Of a stretch of 64,000 nucleotides of DNA, positions 23,235 through 34,242 are shown one piece after another. This DNA is from Ceraceosorus guamensis (Eukaryota > Basidiomycota > Exobasidiomycetes > Ceraceosorales > Ceraceosoraceae). Position numbers and translations under genes: made by a program. Where the stretch lies: assembly GCF_003144195.1 (NCBI RefSeq), contig NW_020290009.1:306060-370059 (forward strand), given 5' to 3'. Within the stretch, counting starts at the first letter, position 1, and each line of letters begins with the position of its first letter. The notes under the pieces were generated by a model. The model saw only the letters and a program-made list of their open reading frames with translations. It made no database searches and had not been told where the DNA came from.

Positions 23235-25308
23235 ATGTCCGACTTGCGTCAAGCGCTGCTCAAGGACCGCATAGCTCGCCTGCCGCACTTGCCAGCAATC
23301 TCACCAAGCGCAGCTGCTGGCACCTCTTCCAGTGGTGCGGATCCAACACAGCCCGGTCTGGGTGCTCTGCGCGAGGAGGTCGGCGCATCACGCACCGCCA
23401 GCGTTTCGACGGGTATGCCGCCACCTCCCTCACAGTCCCTGCTCGGATCAAGCTTTCAGCCAGCTGCATCGGACAAGAGTGATGCTTCCAGCATGCCGTC
23501 TCGCGGCAAGATGAGAAAGGCGATGAGCCAAGTGGACTACTCTCCACTCTCCGCAAAGGGCTGCTTCGAACAGGCGTTGGAAATCGAGTTGGATGTGCCT
23601 GCTCATGCGGACAAGCTGACAGGCATCTCGAGCGGGGATGTGGCAAAAGCATCTTTTCGAGTATATTACACGCCTCCGATCGTCGAGCAGGAAGGGCACG
23701 AGACGAAGCAGACAGCCTCGAGGAAGGTTCAGGGCAGCGCTGCTTCGAAAGCTCAGACGAGCTTCATGGATGCGAATCTCGACGACTTGCAACCGATCGT
23801 GGCGGGCGACGAGAACGAGGACGTGCCAGGCTCATCGTCAGCTGCAGGTTGCCCGCAGGTCAAGGACAATGGCACAGTGTTTGTGTTGATCCACGGCGCA
23901 GGCTACTCTGCCCTGTCCTTTGCTCTCGTCGCCAAGGCCATCAAGCGTCTCACGCAGGGCAAAGCAGGCGTCTTGGCCGTGGATTGTCGAGGTCACGGTG
24001 AGTGGTGGCTCACGTATGCTGCAGTATACCATGCAATGCGCACTACTGCGTTGGCGTGACCGCGATTCGTGACGGCACTCCGCTCATCGCTACCCGCTTT
24101 CTCGTCCAGGTCGAACCAGCATGGATTTCGACGCGTCACCTGCACACAGCATGCCGACTAGCGGCCACACGCTCGACATGTCCTTGAATACGATCGCACT
24201 TGATCTCGCGAGAGTGATCGGCTCCCTCTTCCAGACACCCGAGGGCACCCCAGGTCTCGTCCTGGTTGGTCACTCCATGGGAGGTAGCGTGGCCGTAGAG
24301 GTAGCTTCTCTTCTCACGCGAACAACACCACCACACCCTACTGATGACTCGTCCGCATCAACATCTTACGTCCTGCCTGCAAGCAAGATTCAAGGGGTAG
24401 CAGTGCTAGACGTGGTAGAAGGCACAGCCGTCGCTGCTCTGGACTCTATGAAGCACATCATCCTCTCCTATCCAAGCGGATTCGATTCGGTGGAGGACGC
24501 GATCAGATGGCACGTGGAGAGTGGAACGGTCATCAACCCAGACAGCGCAAGACGAAGCGTACCCAGCTTGTTGAAGAAGAACGATGGCGTTGCCGACAGC
24601 GCAGTGCCGAGTCAGATGACTGGCATTGCGGAGGATGACGAGGAAGGACAAGAAGAAGCCGTCGAAGAGCTGTCCGAGTCGGTCAGGCCTGAGCTGCAGC
24701 CGGATGGCACTTCGCTTGCGCAGGAGACCACCTTGCCCAGCTCCAAGACCTCGAGACGCAAGACACGACCGCCCGCTTGGGTCTGGGTGCACGACCTGTT
24801 GGCCACGTCACCCTTCTGGTCAGGCTGGTTTACGGGACTCTCATCCAAATTTCTGTCGGTCAGAGCTCCTCGGCTACTGCTACTGGCTGGGACGGACAGG
24901 CTGGACAAGGAGTTGATGATTGGTCAGATGCAAGGCAAGTATCAACTAGCCGTGTTCCCTGAAGTGGGTCACAGTCTACAAGAGGTAAGTACTCGGTCTT
25001 TACGAGCTCCTGATCATATCGCACGGCACGGCCACCCTTATTTTGGTCACTGGCGTCAGCAAGCTCATACTCCCATTCAACTTTACTCTCTCCAGGACGC
25101 ACCAGAAAGGACTGCTCAGACTCTGGTTGAATTTTGGAAAAAGTCCAACGCACCCCCTCCCATTTCCAGCTTGTCCAAATTCAAACCTGGCATCCTGCCC
25201 GGCGCTGCGCCCGCGACCTTTGTTCCTCCGCCGCCCTTTGGGCGTGCCAGCGCTTCTGCAGGCCAAGTTGGCCCCTCTGCGAAGACATTTGGACCTGCGC
25301 AGCGGTGA
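23235..25308 (+). CDS. PPE1: Protein phosphatase methylesterase 1, three exons
   Basis: Alpha/beta-hydrolase that removes the methyl ester from the C-terminal Leu of the PP2A catalytic subunit. Exons: 23235-23997, 24110-24984, 25096-25308, giving 616 residues. The ATG at 23235 was chosen because MSDLRQALLKDRIARLPHLP matches the usual fungal start. An in-frame ATG at 22962 would add 91 residues. Family landmarks are FVLIHGAGYSALSFALVAKA, VDCRGHGRTS, the nucleophile elbow VGHSMGGSVAVEVA (Ser 310), VLDVVEGTAVAALDSM, WSGWFTGLSSKFLS, LLLLAGTDRLDKELMIGQMQ and the catalytic-His segment EVGHSLQEDAPE, which is completed across the last intron. It is longer than typical (about 390 residues) because of an extended N-terminus and acidic or Ser-rich insertions. 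Intron 2 is 111 nt and open in frame. Confidence 0.93.
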
Positions 25309-26293
25309 TTGTAGGCGATGCGCTTGACAGCTCGTGCGCCTCCGCCTGCTGGACGTCACGCTTCTCATGCAAAGCATCGCGATTGCTGCCGAGCAATACG
25401 GGGCCGCGGACGTCAAGACTGCTGATGTCTTGCCGCCATAGCCGCATAGCAGCGGGAAGCAACCACTGGTGTGAATCATTCACACGGCCGAGGTTGCGCA
25501 CCCCGCACACCAGAGTTGTGTCTCACTTGGACGATTGCAAATCCTTCTCTCTCGTTGAAGGGATGCCCTCACGAATGAGGTGCTGCGGGCGACGCCTCAG
25601 AATGCCACTCACCTCCCAGCTGATTGCAAGCCGCGAGCTCAACGTCAGAGAAATTGAGGTGTTTTAACAACACTCTCAAGCTCCTCTGCTTCGCGCCTAG
25701 CTGCTTGATCTCACGCAATTATTGGTGCACGCCGTGCTGAAGATTACCGCACTTGCGGTAGGGGCGAGGCACCGGCAATTCAGTCAGGCGGAAGCATCAA
25801 AGGACCTCGACAGGCTCACCTGCGCGGAGTGGAGTGGTGTAAAGTCGATTGGTGTCAAAGTACGTGAACGGCGACGACGTCCGAACTTCTCCACGGGATC
25901 ACACCAATGCGGACGTCGGTATGACTTTCAGCCAGGCAGGACGACACCACGGAGGGATATTGGTGAGACGCTGCGCCCGACCTCTCCGGCCCCACCCATC
26001 TTCTCTTCGAGCAGACAAAAATCGATCTGACGCTCCTCATCGAGCGCGCGGTTGCTGATACGCCAGAGAGCGTCCAGAAGACGGGCCGCATTGAATTCGG
26101 GCCGTTCCCATGTACAGACGGTGGCGTACCTTGCGCCGTTGATAAGTCAGGAAAGTCGTTGCCAGCTCAGACACGAAGGCGCAGACAGGAGCAGGGCATG
26201 AAGGTGGCGGCAGGCGATGTAGCCGCGTTCGCAACCGCATTCGGTCTTCCTTCAGGCAGGGCACGTAGAGCGATCGAGAGTCGCCCACTTATC
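25309..26293. other. Intergenic region between PPE1 and the peptide cluster
   Basis: No convincing coding region on either strand. It ends at the TATA-like box of the first cysteine-tail peptide gene. Confidence 0.5.
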
Positions 26294-26300
26294 TATAAAG
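26294..26300 (+). promoter_or_regulatory. TATA-like box of peptide gene A
   Basis: TATAAAG, 242 bp upstream of the ATG at 26536. Similar boxes precede the other three plus-strand peptide genes at 257-311 bp, so a long 5' leader seems to be a shared trait. Confidence 0.5.
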
Positions 26301-26535
26301 AAGGCACGCCGGGCTCCGTGGTCCTCAGACATCTCTCCTCATCACAAGACCGAATTTTGAACTCCAAAGCGACTCACAGTCAGTACTCAACTATTCTCGA
26401 AACTCTTGCTGCGCAAGGCTACCAAACACAATCACCACAAAGAACTGTCAATCGTGAGTCGACCTCGTGCTTCGCACCTGCTGAACGCTCCCTGTAGTCT
26501 GACACTTGATAGGCACACCTCAAGTATCCATCAGC

Positions 26536-26987
26536 ATGCAGTTCATCAAAGTGTCTTGCATCGTCGCATCCGTTGCAATCTCTCTTGCTCTCTTTGGCCC
26601 GACTGGAACGATTGCAGCCCCAGTGGACCCACAGGTTGTTGACGGCTCGGCTGAGCTGGCCGCCCGCGACAATCTCGTTGCACGTGCCGACACTGCTGGA
26701 GGTGAGCATGGTGAGTTGAGTTTGACGGCGTCCTTCTCTCTTTCGGGCTTCCTTCGAGTCTTTGCGGCATCGAAGCGTCGTGCTTGCCGAGCCTGATGCA
26801 TGGTTCACTTTCCGATTGCTTAGAGCTTCGTGTCAGAAATGCTCTCGGCTCAAAGTTGGTTGCTCGTGGCGATGCGATGGGAGCGCCCTCCACGGAAGAG
26901 GCTGATCGGATTACCAAGCGAGAGCATGAATGCAACGCCCAGTGCCCGCCTGGAGTCTTGATTTGCGAGGCGCCGTGTCCCCCATAG
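26536..26987 (+). CDS. Small secreted four-Cys peptide precursor (copy A, tail A1)
   Basis: Two-exon gene, 26536-26701 and 26824-26987, 109 residues. Exon 1 encodes a signal peptide (MQFIKVSCIVASVAISLALF, then GPTGTIAAP) and ends one base into a codon. A second in-phase donor lies 9 nt further on. Exon 2 begins AG, making GAG (Glu). The precursor ends with a compact tail of type C-x3-C-x6-C-x3-C-P-P directly before the stop. A Lys-Arg pair (DRITKR) precedes the tail by two residues, so Kex2-type cleavage would release a peptide of about 21 residues. I do not know a named family with this tail. A secreted signalling, defence or effector peptide is possible but unproven. Four further tail exons follow on the same strand in the same phase. 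Confidence 0.75.
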
Positions 26988-27065
26988 ATGTTGCTAGAAC
27001 ACTAGTGCTGGGCGATCCGGACCCTCATCATACATCGTTCGTTAGCACCGTCTTCACGAGAGCAG

Positions 27066-27205
27066 ATGTCGCATCCACCGAGCTGCATTTTCGAGCACAG
27101 AATGCTATCGGGTCTGGTACATGGCAGAGTCAACGCAATCACAAGAAGCAGTCTTGCACGAGTGAATGCGATCTCTTCGGCAACTGCATTCTCGATTGTC
27201 GCTAG
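27066..27205 (+). CDS. Additional tail exon A2 (C-x3-C-x5-C-x3-C)
   Basis: Acceptor AGCAG at 27065, then AT completing a G-codon, so it is in phase with the donor of copy A at 26701. It encodes about 45 residues. ELHFRAQNAIGSG resembles ELRVRNALGSK of tail A1, and a Lys-Lys pair lies just before the cysteine tail (CTSECDLFGNCILDCR) and stop. Only 78 bp separate it from the A1 stop, and no signal-peptide exon or donor lies between. It is best explained as an alternative 3' exon of gene A or a relic of tandem duplication. Confidence 0.55.
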
Positions 27206-27300
27206 CTGTTCCCGAAGCGGCTCGGACTTGCAAGAGACGCAATTGCCGTTTGCAAAATTGTTGGTCGACTCGAGTTCTGCTTGCCTCCTTCTCCGTGCAG

Positions 27301-27512
27301 ACCTGTACGGGCTGCAAGGAGGAGCAGAGATCGCATCGACAGCGCTGCACCCCCCAGCCCAGACCGGTTCTGGATTCAACCCAAAGCACGATCAGACCCC
27401 CGACCGCAAATGCGAGAAAGCCATGCAATCTTGCATGGGAGTGTGCCAGCAGGCCCTTCTCAGGGACTGGCGCTCGCCAGCGAAGAAGTACGTTTTTGGC
27501 TCTCCCTGCTAG
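27301..27512 (+). CDS. Additional tail exon A3, atypical
   Basis: A strong pyrimidine-rich acceptor ends at 27300, and the exon starts AC, again phase-matched to exon 1 of copy A. It encodes about 69 residues. The end contains C-x6-C-x3-C (KCEKAMQSCMGVC), then a longer stretch, a Lys-Lys pair and a final Cys before the stop. The second C-x3-C of the tail is missing, so it may be divergent or decaying. It lies 95 bp after A2 with no signal exon between. Confidence 0.4.
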
Positions 27513-27751
27513 TTGCGGTGATACCATGGCGGTCGACGCCAGAGCGCGCGTGCACGTTGAGGCTGATCAGAACTAGAATGGAGCGATTGGTCGGCGATGG
27601 CTTCATCAAGCAACGTGGGCCCACCTGGTGCACCTCGAAGCTGCTGTGTTGCGGTCGATGACGCTCATAGAAAGCGCATGTGCAGCTTGCTATCTGTCTC
27701 TGAGCCTGCGGGCAGGACGAGCTCTGCTGATCTGCTATTCTGCTCTCACAG

Positions 27752-27909
27752 GCAGCACTGGGCTCGTGGAGAGGGCCTTCGAACGTGGCGTTCTGGATCG
27801 TCGCCTAGCTCCGACGTTAGGCGAGCCTATTAGCCACAACCCTCCAGGCCAGACCTGCAAGCTCGTCTGCGTATATGGAGGGACGTTGTGCAAAGAGGTG
27901 TGCCATTAG
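27752..27909 (+). CDS. Additional tail exon A4 (C-x3-C-x6-C-x3-C)
   Basis: The acceptor CTCACAG ends at 27751. The exon begins GC, giving a GGC codon with the shared donor. It encodes about 51 residues, with an Arg-Arg pair (GVLDRR) and the tail CKLVCVYGGTLCKEVCH at the stop. No signal peptide or usable start was found between 27513 and 27751. Confidence 0.55.
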
Positions 27910-28297
27910 GCCCGACTGTTGCGGACGACATCCATCGCTCTCAGAGCGCGGACCCATCGCGTCCGGACCTATTGCGCAGCATTGGCGTTGGATTGCGTTC
28001 CACAACTCGGCACGCACGATGCAGAGTGCTGTCTCGCACTACCAGCACGCAGCTCGAGCGCCATGGCTCAGCTACATTTGCAGTGGCTACTGTCCCTTCG
28101 TTTCAGAATTCAGATTTGCTCAGCAGGGCTCGCACGCCATCGAGGCTGGTGTGATCCACCGTTCGCCAGACGGATCTAGGACCTCTTCGCACCGGAGGGG
28201 TACGCGGGTGCAATGCAAGAAAAGTGTGTGGAAGCGGAATCTGTATTAGAATATGCGATTTCTCGCAGCGTCGAACATGCGGCTTCGTCCATGGCAG

Positions 28298-28533
28298 AGA
28301 TTCTCGCACTGGCAGAACGCGCCGGTGTCGTTGTGTCGACCCAAGGATCTGACCAACTTTCTGCCCGCATCTCCCAATCAGGCTGGTCTAGCCTTGCTTC
28401 GCGCACGCTTCGAGGCGCTCCAGTCAAGCGTTGGCTGCGACCGCCTGTTCTTTCTCCGCCCAAGAAGAATGAGTTTGTACATTGCGTCATGGTCTGCCCG
28501 AAAGGAGAAGGTTGCAAGGAGAAGTGCTCGTAG
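28298..28533 (+). CDS. Additional tail exon A5 (C-x3-C-x5-C-x3-C)
   Basis: The likely acceptor ATGGCAG ends at 28297, with other in-phase AGs nearby. The exon starts AG, giving GAG with the shared donor. It encodes about 77 residues with Lys-Arg and Lys-Lys pairs and ends CVMVCPKGEGCKEKCS. It is the most distal of the five tail exons behind a single signal-peptide exon. Confidence 0.5.
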
Positions 28534-29601
28534 ATGGATGCTACACTTTGCGCGCTATGCTCCTGCCAATCTACAAGAGGCTGAGGAGGCGAAGCTCGCG
28601 AACTGGTCACATAAGTACTACTGTAGTCAACGCGATGACCAGGCCGTCGATGCTAGTCTAGTGCTACACTTTTGTGTTTTATTGAGCTTTATCACGAACG
28701 TACTGGCAATCGCTATGGCTGTGAGAAGTGTATTGCAGGAGATGCGCTGCTCAGACCACTGGTGATGATCGCGGCAGGCGGCTGTTCCACTCACGACTCG
28801 TGACTTGCGCTCATTCATCACGAATCAGAAACAAAATGTCACGCGCTCGCTTCCTTAGGATGGCGTGTGAAAGGGTCACCAGTATAGACCTGCCGCTTAC
28901 AGCTTGGGGCAGACCTGCTGTAGCTGTTAGTCATCTGAGCGTGCGTTTGTTCTGCTGCTCGCTTTGTGCCTGCTGATGTGTCCAACCGCTAGCTGCTTAC
29001 TGGTGAGTGTCAGGCGCTAGGTGACACGCCCACGCGCGTATATCATCGCATCATGCATGTAGCAACTGTGAAATTATCTTCCTCATCACCACGATCACAA
29101 TCTTGAGTGAGATCTGTAGAGCTAATTCTATCGTCGCGATCTCCTTCCTCTTTATCCTGCGGAAGCAGCGGCTGCCAAAGTGTCTGATCGGTACTTAGGA
29201 CGTGCAGATGGGTGGAAGACTCACGAGTTCGGAAACCGGTGCAGCGAACCCAGGGCGACCATCTTTTGAAAGACGAGCTACTGTCACGTGGGCGCGCGCG
29301 CATATATGCGTGTGTTCTCCAGGACATCCACTCACGACTTCGTTCTTCAATACCATGACCATCTCTCGTGTTTCAGGCGGGAAGGCAACCTTTCCGGCGT
29401 CACTCGGTTGTGGTCCCTTGGCCGGTTTGCCAAAGGATGTTGATGAAGGAAAGAGGTCCAGCGGTCTGTTGCTCGTCACGTAGTCTTCCACAGGCGCGCG
29501 AGATCTGCTACCCCTCAAGTCGAGGTTGAGTCCGGTCGGTCCAATCCTTTTGGATGTAGCACAGGGACGCAGCTGTCCCTTCGTTATCTCGGAGAATCAA
29601 C
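28534..29601. other. Intergenic region
   Basis: No convincing gene. It contains the 17-bp inverted repeat ACTCACGACTCGTGACT (28789-28805), identical to that at 17208, and another ACTCACGACT at 29330-29339. Confidence 0.5.
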
Positions 29602-30645
29602 ATGCTCTGGTCCATTCTCCCTTTGGATCTGAAGATGATGGTATATGACCACATTGCCCCAGACGACAAAAGAGCCTTTCGCTATGTCGACAAGATCACC
29701 TATCAGACCTTCAGACATCGGGTGAACCTCGCGGCGCCCAAGACCCGGGACGCGGTTACCACACTCCTTCGCTTTGACCACTACAGCCACTTTGGGACCG
29801 AGGCTACGCTTGGTGACGCTCTTCTCCGTCGCGCGACGCACACGGGCATTACGCTGCCCTGCGACGCCAGAGCTGAGAGCTCTGGCTCTAGCGAAGGCCA
29901 GCGAGGAGCGCAGCGCGTCCTTGCAGCGATGCCCAGCTACACCCAGCTGATGCTGACAATTCCGCGCTTTCCTAGCCTGGTGCAGGAGCTTGTGGACGGC
30001 GCCACAGGGACCGATTTGGACATTGCTGCGGCACGGTGGATTGCGGGCAGGGCTGAACTTGGTTTCACCACGCCCTTCTACGTCAATCTTCCTCCGGCCC
30101 TTGAGCGCTCAGCCTTGGGGTCCTGGATAGCCACGACCCTAGGAGGCGAGGTTTGGCGGACCGTCTCTCGGGAAAAACAGGAAGAATGCCCCGAATCGTC
30201 CTTGGCGGCCTCGCAAAGCCACGCGTCTAACGTTCGTGCCCAGGATCCAGTCGTTTGGTGGGTCCAGGTGGTCTTCACCTGGGAAAGGCACATGAGCACC
30301 GAAATCTTGCGGCTCTGTTCGTTGAGCCAACATTGCGAAAACGCTCTCTTATCCGCTGGCCTGCTGCTCTCATTTCCAGTTCGGGTAGCCGCGAGACTTA
30401 TCGATCTCAACTACGGCAAGGCTGCGCGCCAGCGCTTCGTTCGACAGATTACCGCAGCCTTTTCAGACATCGTAGACAGCCTTATCGACCCAAAACGACA
30501 CGAAGGCTCGGGCAAATCATTCCGGGGCCTGTTCGAGAATTTTTTTGCCCGCAGTGGCTTCCCGACGGGCATGGTACTGTCGGAGCAAGAGGGCTGGCAA
30601 CGAATGAAGAGAACAGTCCAAGACGGCCTAGCAGATCTGACATGA
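29602..30645 (+). CDS. Single-exon protein with weak F-box-like N-terminus
   Basis: Uninterrupted 347-residue frame from the ATG at 29602. The start (LPLDLKMMVYDHIAPDDKRA, then FRYVDKITYQTFRHRV) resembles the first helices of fungal F-box proteins, which act as substrate adaptors in SCF ubiquitin ligases. The match is weak and not decisive. The rest has predicted helices, a tryptophan-rich segment (VVWWVQVVFTWERH) and no known domain. It lies between the two groups of cysteine-tail peptide exons and, unlike most genes in the window, has no intron. Confidence 0.65.
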   Translation: MLWSILPLDLKMMVYDHIAPDDKRAFRYVDKITYQTFRHRVNLAAPKTRDAVTTLLRFDHYSHFGTEATLGDALLRRATHTGITLPCDARAESSGSSEGQRGAQRVLAAMPSYTQLMLTIPRFPSLVQELVDGATGTDLDIAAARWIAGRAELGFTTPFYVNLPPALERSALGSWIATTLGGEVWRTVSREKQEECPESSLAASQSHASNVRAQDPVVWWVQVVFTWERHMSTEILRLCSLSQHCENALLSAGLLLSFPVRVAARLIDLNYGKAARQRFVRQITAAFSDIVDSLIDPKRHEGSGKSFRGLFENFFARSGFPTGMVLSEQEGWQRMKRTVQDGLADLT

Positions 30646-32125
30646 GAAGATGGCCCGCAACCCTGATCGATGACGCATATGTCTCGCAACAAAGAGATCC
30701 ACACGTCGCAGCGTCGGATCGCGGTTGAGCCATAACATCACGCGAACATTTGTGCACACACGCGTGGCTGTGCAGCGTGTTGATGATGGAAGGTCGCGTC
30801 TACGTTTGATCACGTTGCTCACCTGCTCTACATCCACACTCATGGCTAACGATCAGTACACGATCTTGCCTCGCCATCACGTTGGCGGCCTTTTGCACTG
30901 GTCCCTAGTACTCCCTACCGCTTGCCTGGCTGGTGATCACCACTATTCACGATGATCACGATCACGCCCCGTATCGCTGCCTCAATCGGGATTCGGGCTC
31001 TGCCCGCTACGAAGAGGCGGGGTGGCTGCCCGAGAAGCGCGTAGCGCAAACACGGCGCTGTTTATACTGCATCGAGCTCACATCTAGCGGCGCGCGGGGG
31101 TCCGAGGTACCACAGTCAGAACGCGAGCGCAATTAAAGGGCCTCTGCGCATTGGGCAGGCCCGCGGCTAGCTCTCTGCCCTACGCCATTGCTGCATGGTA
31201 ACTCATCACTCCGAGGTCCAGCGGATCAGGGGTTTATCGTCAAGCGCCGAACCAGATATCCAGGTACTTGTCTCACGACTGCGTTGGAGCACCTATGGCT
31301 CAAACTTCAAAGTAGGATCGATGTTCGTAGCCCTCTCCCTCTTGCCCCCCAAAGGTACCGAGGCCGAATGCGCGCTGCGCAGGATTGCGCCAATGCACTT
31401 TCGGAGCTCTAATCGAGACGTAGCCACTCGAGGTGCGCAGCGAGCGCCGCAATGCGATCCTCGTAGCCAGAACAAACGAGTCTGCGGTGCTTTGACTTGC
31501 CCCGAAGTTGGGCGCGATCGACGTCGCGCGGTGAGAATAATATCGTGCGGACTCCCTAGCTTAGAACACTCCGTTCCTCAAAACATGTCTGCGCCGCGCT
31601 TCAGCCTAGATACCGCGCAGCGGGAGACTCGCTCGTCGCTCTAAATGGGTGAGAGGGCTTTACGTGTTTGCGCTCCACTCAGTTCAATAACGAGTACCCC
31701 CAGAGTCACTTCTCCCCGCTCGGCACGCCGCACGGACGAGGTGTAAAGCGGTGTGCGCAGTCCTGGGTTTCTTCCCTACTCGCTGATTGGCTGGCCAAGA
31801 GTGAGTGTAGACTCACCTCCCGCGAGATACGTAGATATCCCGTCTACTCCGCGGCCTATCCGTCTACTCTCGCGCCGCATTCGTCTGCGCTGATCACCTT
31901 CTACTCCTGGTCTTGGGCGGTCCGCGGACGATACTGGCGCCTTGCACCACGCACGATCAGCCAATAATATGGCAGCAGTGCAACAGCTCAACGGCAAGAC
32001 TTGGTGACGCGAGCGTGAAAGAGTGTAGTCCAGCTCAGCAGCTGAATAATTGGTCCAATAACACATGCAGAGGCCCGGCGTACGTGGTACGTCTACGACA
32101 TGAGCATTTCGGCCAGCGTCTCGTC
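30646..32125. other. Intergenic region upstream of peptide gene E
   Basis: No convincing gene on either strand. It ends at the TATA-like box of the second peptide gene. Confidence 0.5.
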
Positions 32126-32133
32126 TTTATAAG
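32126..32133 (+). promoter_or_regulatory. TATA-like box of peptide gene E
   Basis: TTTATAAG, about 310 bp upstream of the ATG at 32438. The intervening stretch is open in frame but has no coding features and is treated as 5' leader. Confidence 0.45.
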
Positions 32134-32437
32134 GCGAGCATTTAGTCGCCTTGAGTTCCCTATCTTTCTCGTCACAACGAAACAGATCAGCAAATTCAAT
32201 AAGCCAGACAACAGTCTCACGACTACCGACATCGCCCAACGTCGATTCTCGAAGCCTAAGCTCAAGTCAATCCCAAGCCGAAGCACACGCGCAAGCCCAA
32301 GCGAGACCATAAAGCAACAGCGAAACGCTCAAAGCAGTCTTCAGCACTCGCATCCCATATCTGCAAAACTCACGTCGAAGCTCGTTGAAAGACGCTCAAA
32401 CCGGCCATCCCCGCTGCTCAGCTCTTCGGCTCACACC

Positions 32438-32783
32438 ATGCAGGTCATCAAGACTCCCGTCATCATTTTGATCACCGTCGCTGCTTGCGCTTTGATTGGT
32501 CAAGCCGGCCAGGCTGCCGCTACTCCCACGCTCTATGCTAGGGACATTCCTGCAGGTGAGTCACGAGCGCTTGCAGTGGAATGGAGGGGCCCGTCTCTCT
32601 GAGTCGGCATTTAGAAAGCGCCACTGCTCTCATTGATCAGAGCACGACGTGCCGCAGCTTGAGCCGCGTCAGACGTCTAAGGGTCGTCAAACACTCCTAG
32701 AATGTCCAAAGGCTTGCCATGAGACCAACCCCGCTCCCAAAAATTCCGTCGATTGCTCGAAATGTCACCATGCAAGGCGTTGA
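32438..32783 (+). CDS. Small secreted four-Cys peptide precursor (copy E, tail E1)
   Basis: Two exons, 32438-32555 and 32641-32783, 86 residues. Exon 1 is a signal peptide (MQVIKTPVIILITVAACALI, then GQAGQAAA), whose start resembles MQFIKVSC of copy A, and it ends one base into a codon (CCTGCA G|GTGAGT). Exon 2 is 143 nt, starts AG, and ends with ECPKACHETNPAPKNSVDC followed by SKCHH, i.e. C-x3-C-x12-C-x2-C. This is the second tail type of the cluster. No known family was recognised. Further donor-like and tail-like segments follow downstream on the same strand. Confidence 0.7.
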
Positions 32784-34242
32784 TTGACGAGGTCAGCCTT
32801 GGTTCGCACAAATTGACCGCCACTTGCGCTTAAGCGCACCAAAGAAGCTGTCTTACACACACACTGACACAACTTCTACTCTTTTCTTCTCTTGTCCCCT
32901 CGCGCACCACGATCCTGCAGGTGAGTTGCTCGCGAGACTGGCGTGACTTTCGGCACCACTCAGGCGTAGTAGTGGAGACTCTGGTGTTTGAGTGGTTTCT
33001 CAAGTTCCAGTCTCGGCTCGCTTGGACGGAAAACATTGCCATTGGCAAGCTAGAGCCAAGGAAGGGCAACCAAGGGCACGTTTGACCGCCAAGTTGCGGG
33101 AAGAGCTCTGGGAATTCCTCTTGTCGGGAGCGCGCTCAGCTGTTCTGATCGTCCTTCCTCAAGAGCAACGCTTCGAAGCCCGCGCTGGCTTGCTCGTCGC
33201 GCACACGATGCTTTCCAAGCTGCACAATGTGCTGACATGACCCTTCTTTGGCCTCCATTCTACGCCGTCGCTGCAGGTGAGTTTGGCAGCCTGACTTGAG
33301 AGCATCTTCAGAGACCATTCCGAGCATCGAGCGCTGCCGCTTGCATTGTTCAGTAGGTGCTTAGCAGAGCCTCCACGCCAAATCCTAGCAAACGTCGCGT
33401 CACTCGCACAACGCTCCGTTGCTCAAGAAGCTGACAAAGGTCAATGGCTGAGCGGTCGGGATGGCAACACTGGTGGGGGGGGGCGGTTTCAGGCCTTCCC
33501 CTTGCCCTCTAGCTTGCAGTATCCCAGCTTTTAGAAGCCAGGCGAACTGTCCGCCAGGCTGCTAAATCTTCACGCGACATTGTGGGTCCACGACCAATCT
33601 TAACTGGCTCCGTACACTTGAGAAGCTGCTTCTGTCGAACACACGCTCACATCTCGGTCTGCGCTTTTTTTTGTGTGCTCTTCCAATACTCGTCCTACGG
33701 AACACTCGCACAGGTGAGTACTCTGAACATCCATGATGGCGACGTATGGTCCGACAAGAGCAGACGAAAGTTCGGGCGGAAGTGAATACTCAGACTTCAC
33801 CGCTCGCTTTCACCTCGATCAGCCGGGCAGCGAACGTCCGAAATCGAACAGCGATCGGTAAATCAGGTCGTGCATCACGAGCCGCCCCCTTGCCCTGCTT
33901 GGTGTAAATGGAGCACGATCCAGAGTTCGGCCTGCACAAACTGCCATCATTAGGGGCAGCTGAAATGCTGGGTGCGGAGAGGCATCGGATGGCGGGCTAA
34001 TATTGGTGAGATGAGGAGAGGGAGGCTGGTCGGGCGCCGCGAGCTCTCTCCGCTCGTCAAGGCGCATCGTAATCTTTTGGCCTCTACAACATGCTGACTA
34101 TCGCCTTGCCTACTATGCCGTCCCACGCCCGAACTTCAAAATTAATGTAGGTAAGTCTTATTATGCTCTTCGCTTGGGTCTTAGGGCAAGTCAAACTCAG
34201 TGGAAAGATACGCGCCTTGCCTTGGCTCTCCGCACTCGACAG
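32784..34242. other. Spacer with tandem relics of the peptide gene
   Basis: It contains repeated junctions in which an acceptor directly abuts a donor: CTGCAG|GTGAGT at 32920/32921, CTGCAG|GTGAGT at 33276/33277, CACAG|GTGAGT at 33713/33714 and GTAG|GTAAGT at 34150/34151. Before the third, the frame VCAFFCVLF..GTLAQ resembles the signal-peptide end of copy F. Near 33885-33950 a frame reads PCPAWCKWSTIQSSACTNC followed by HH and stop, tail-like but out of phase with the nearest acceptor. I read this as decayed tandem copies; recursive splicing is an alternative. Confidence 0.4.

Noticed and set aside
31913-32602. Long open frame of 229 codons overlapping the signal exon of peptide gene E
   Set aside because: It spans the TATA box, and the only convincing coding part is the signal peptide from 32438. 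The upstream part is treated as promoter and leader.
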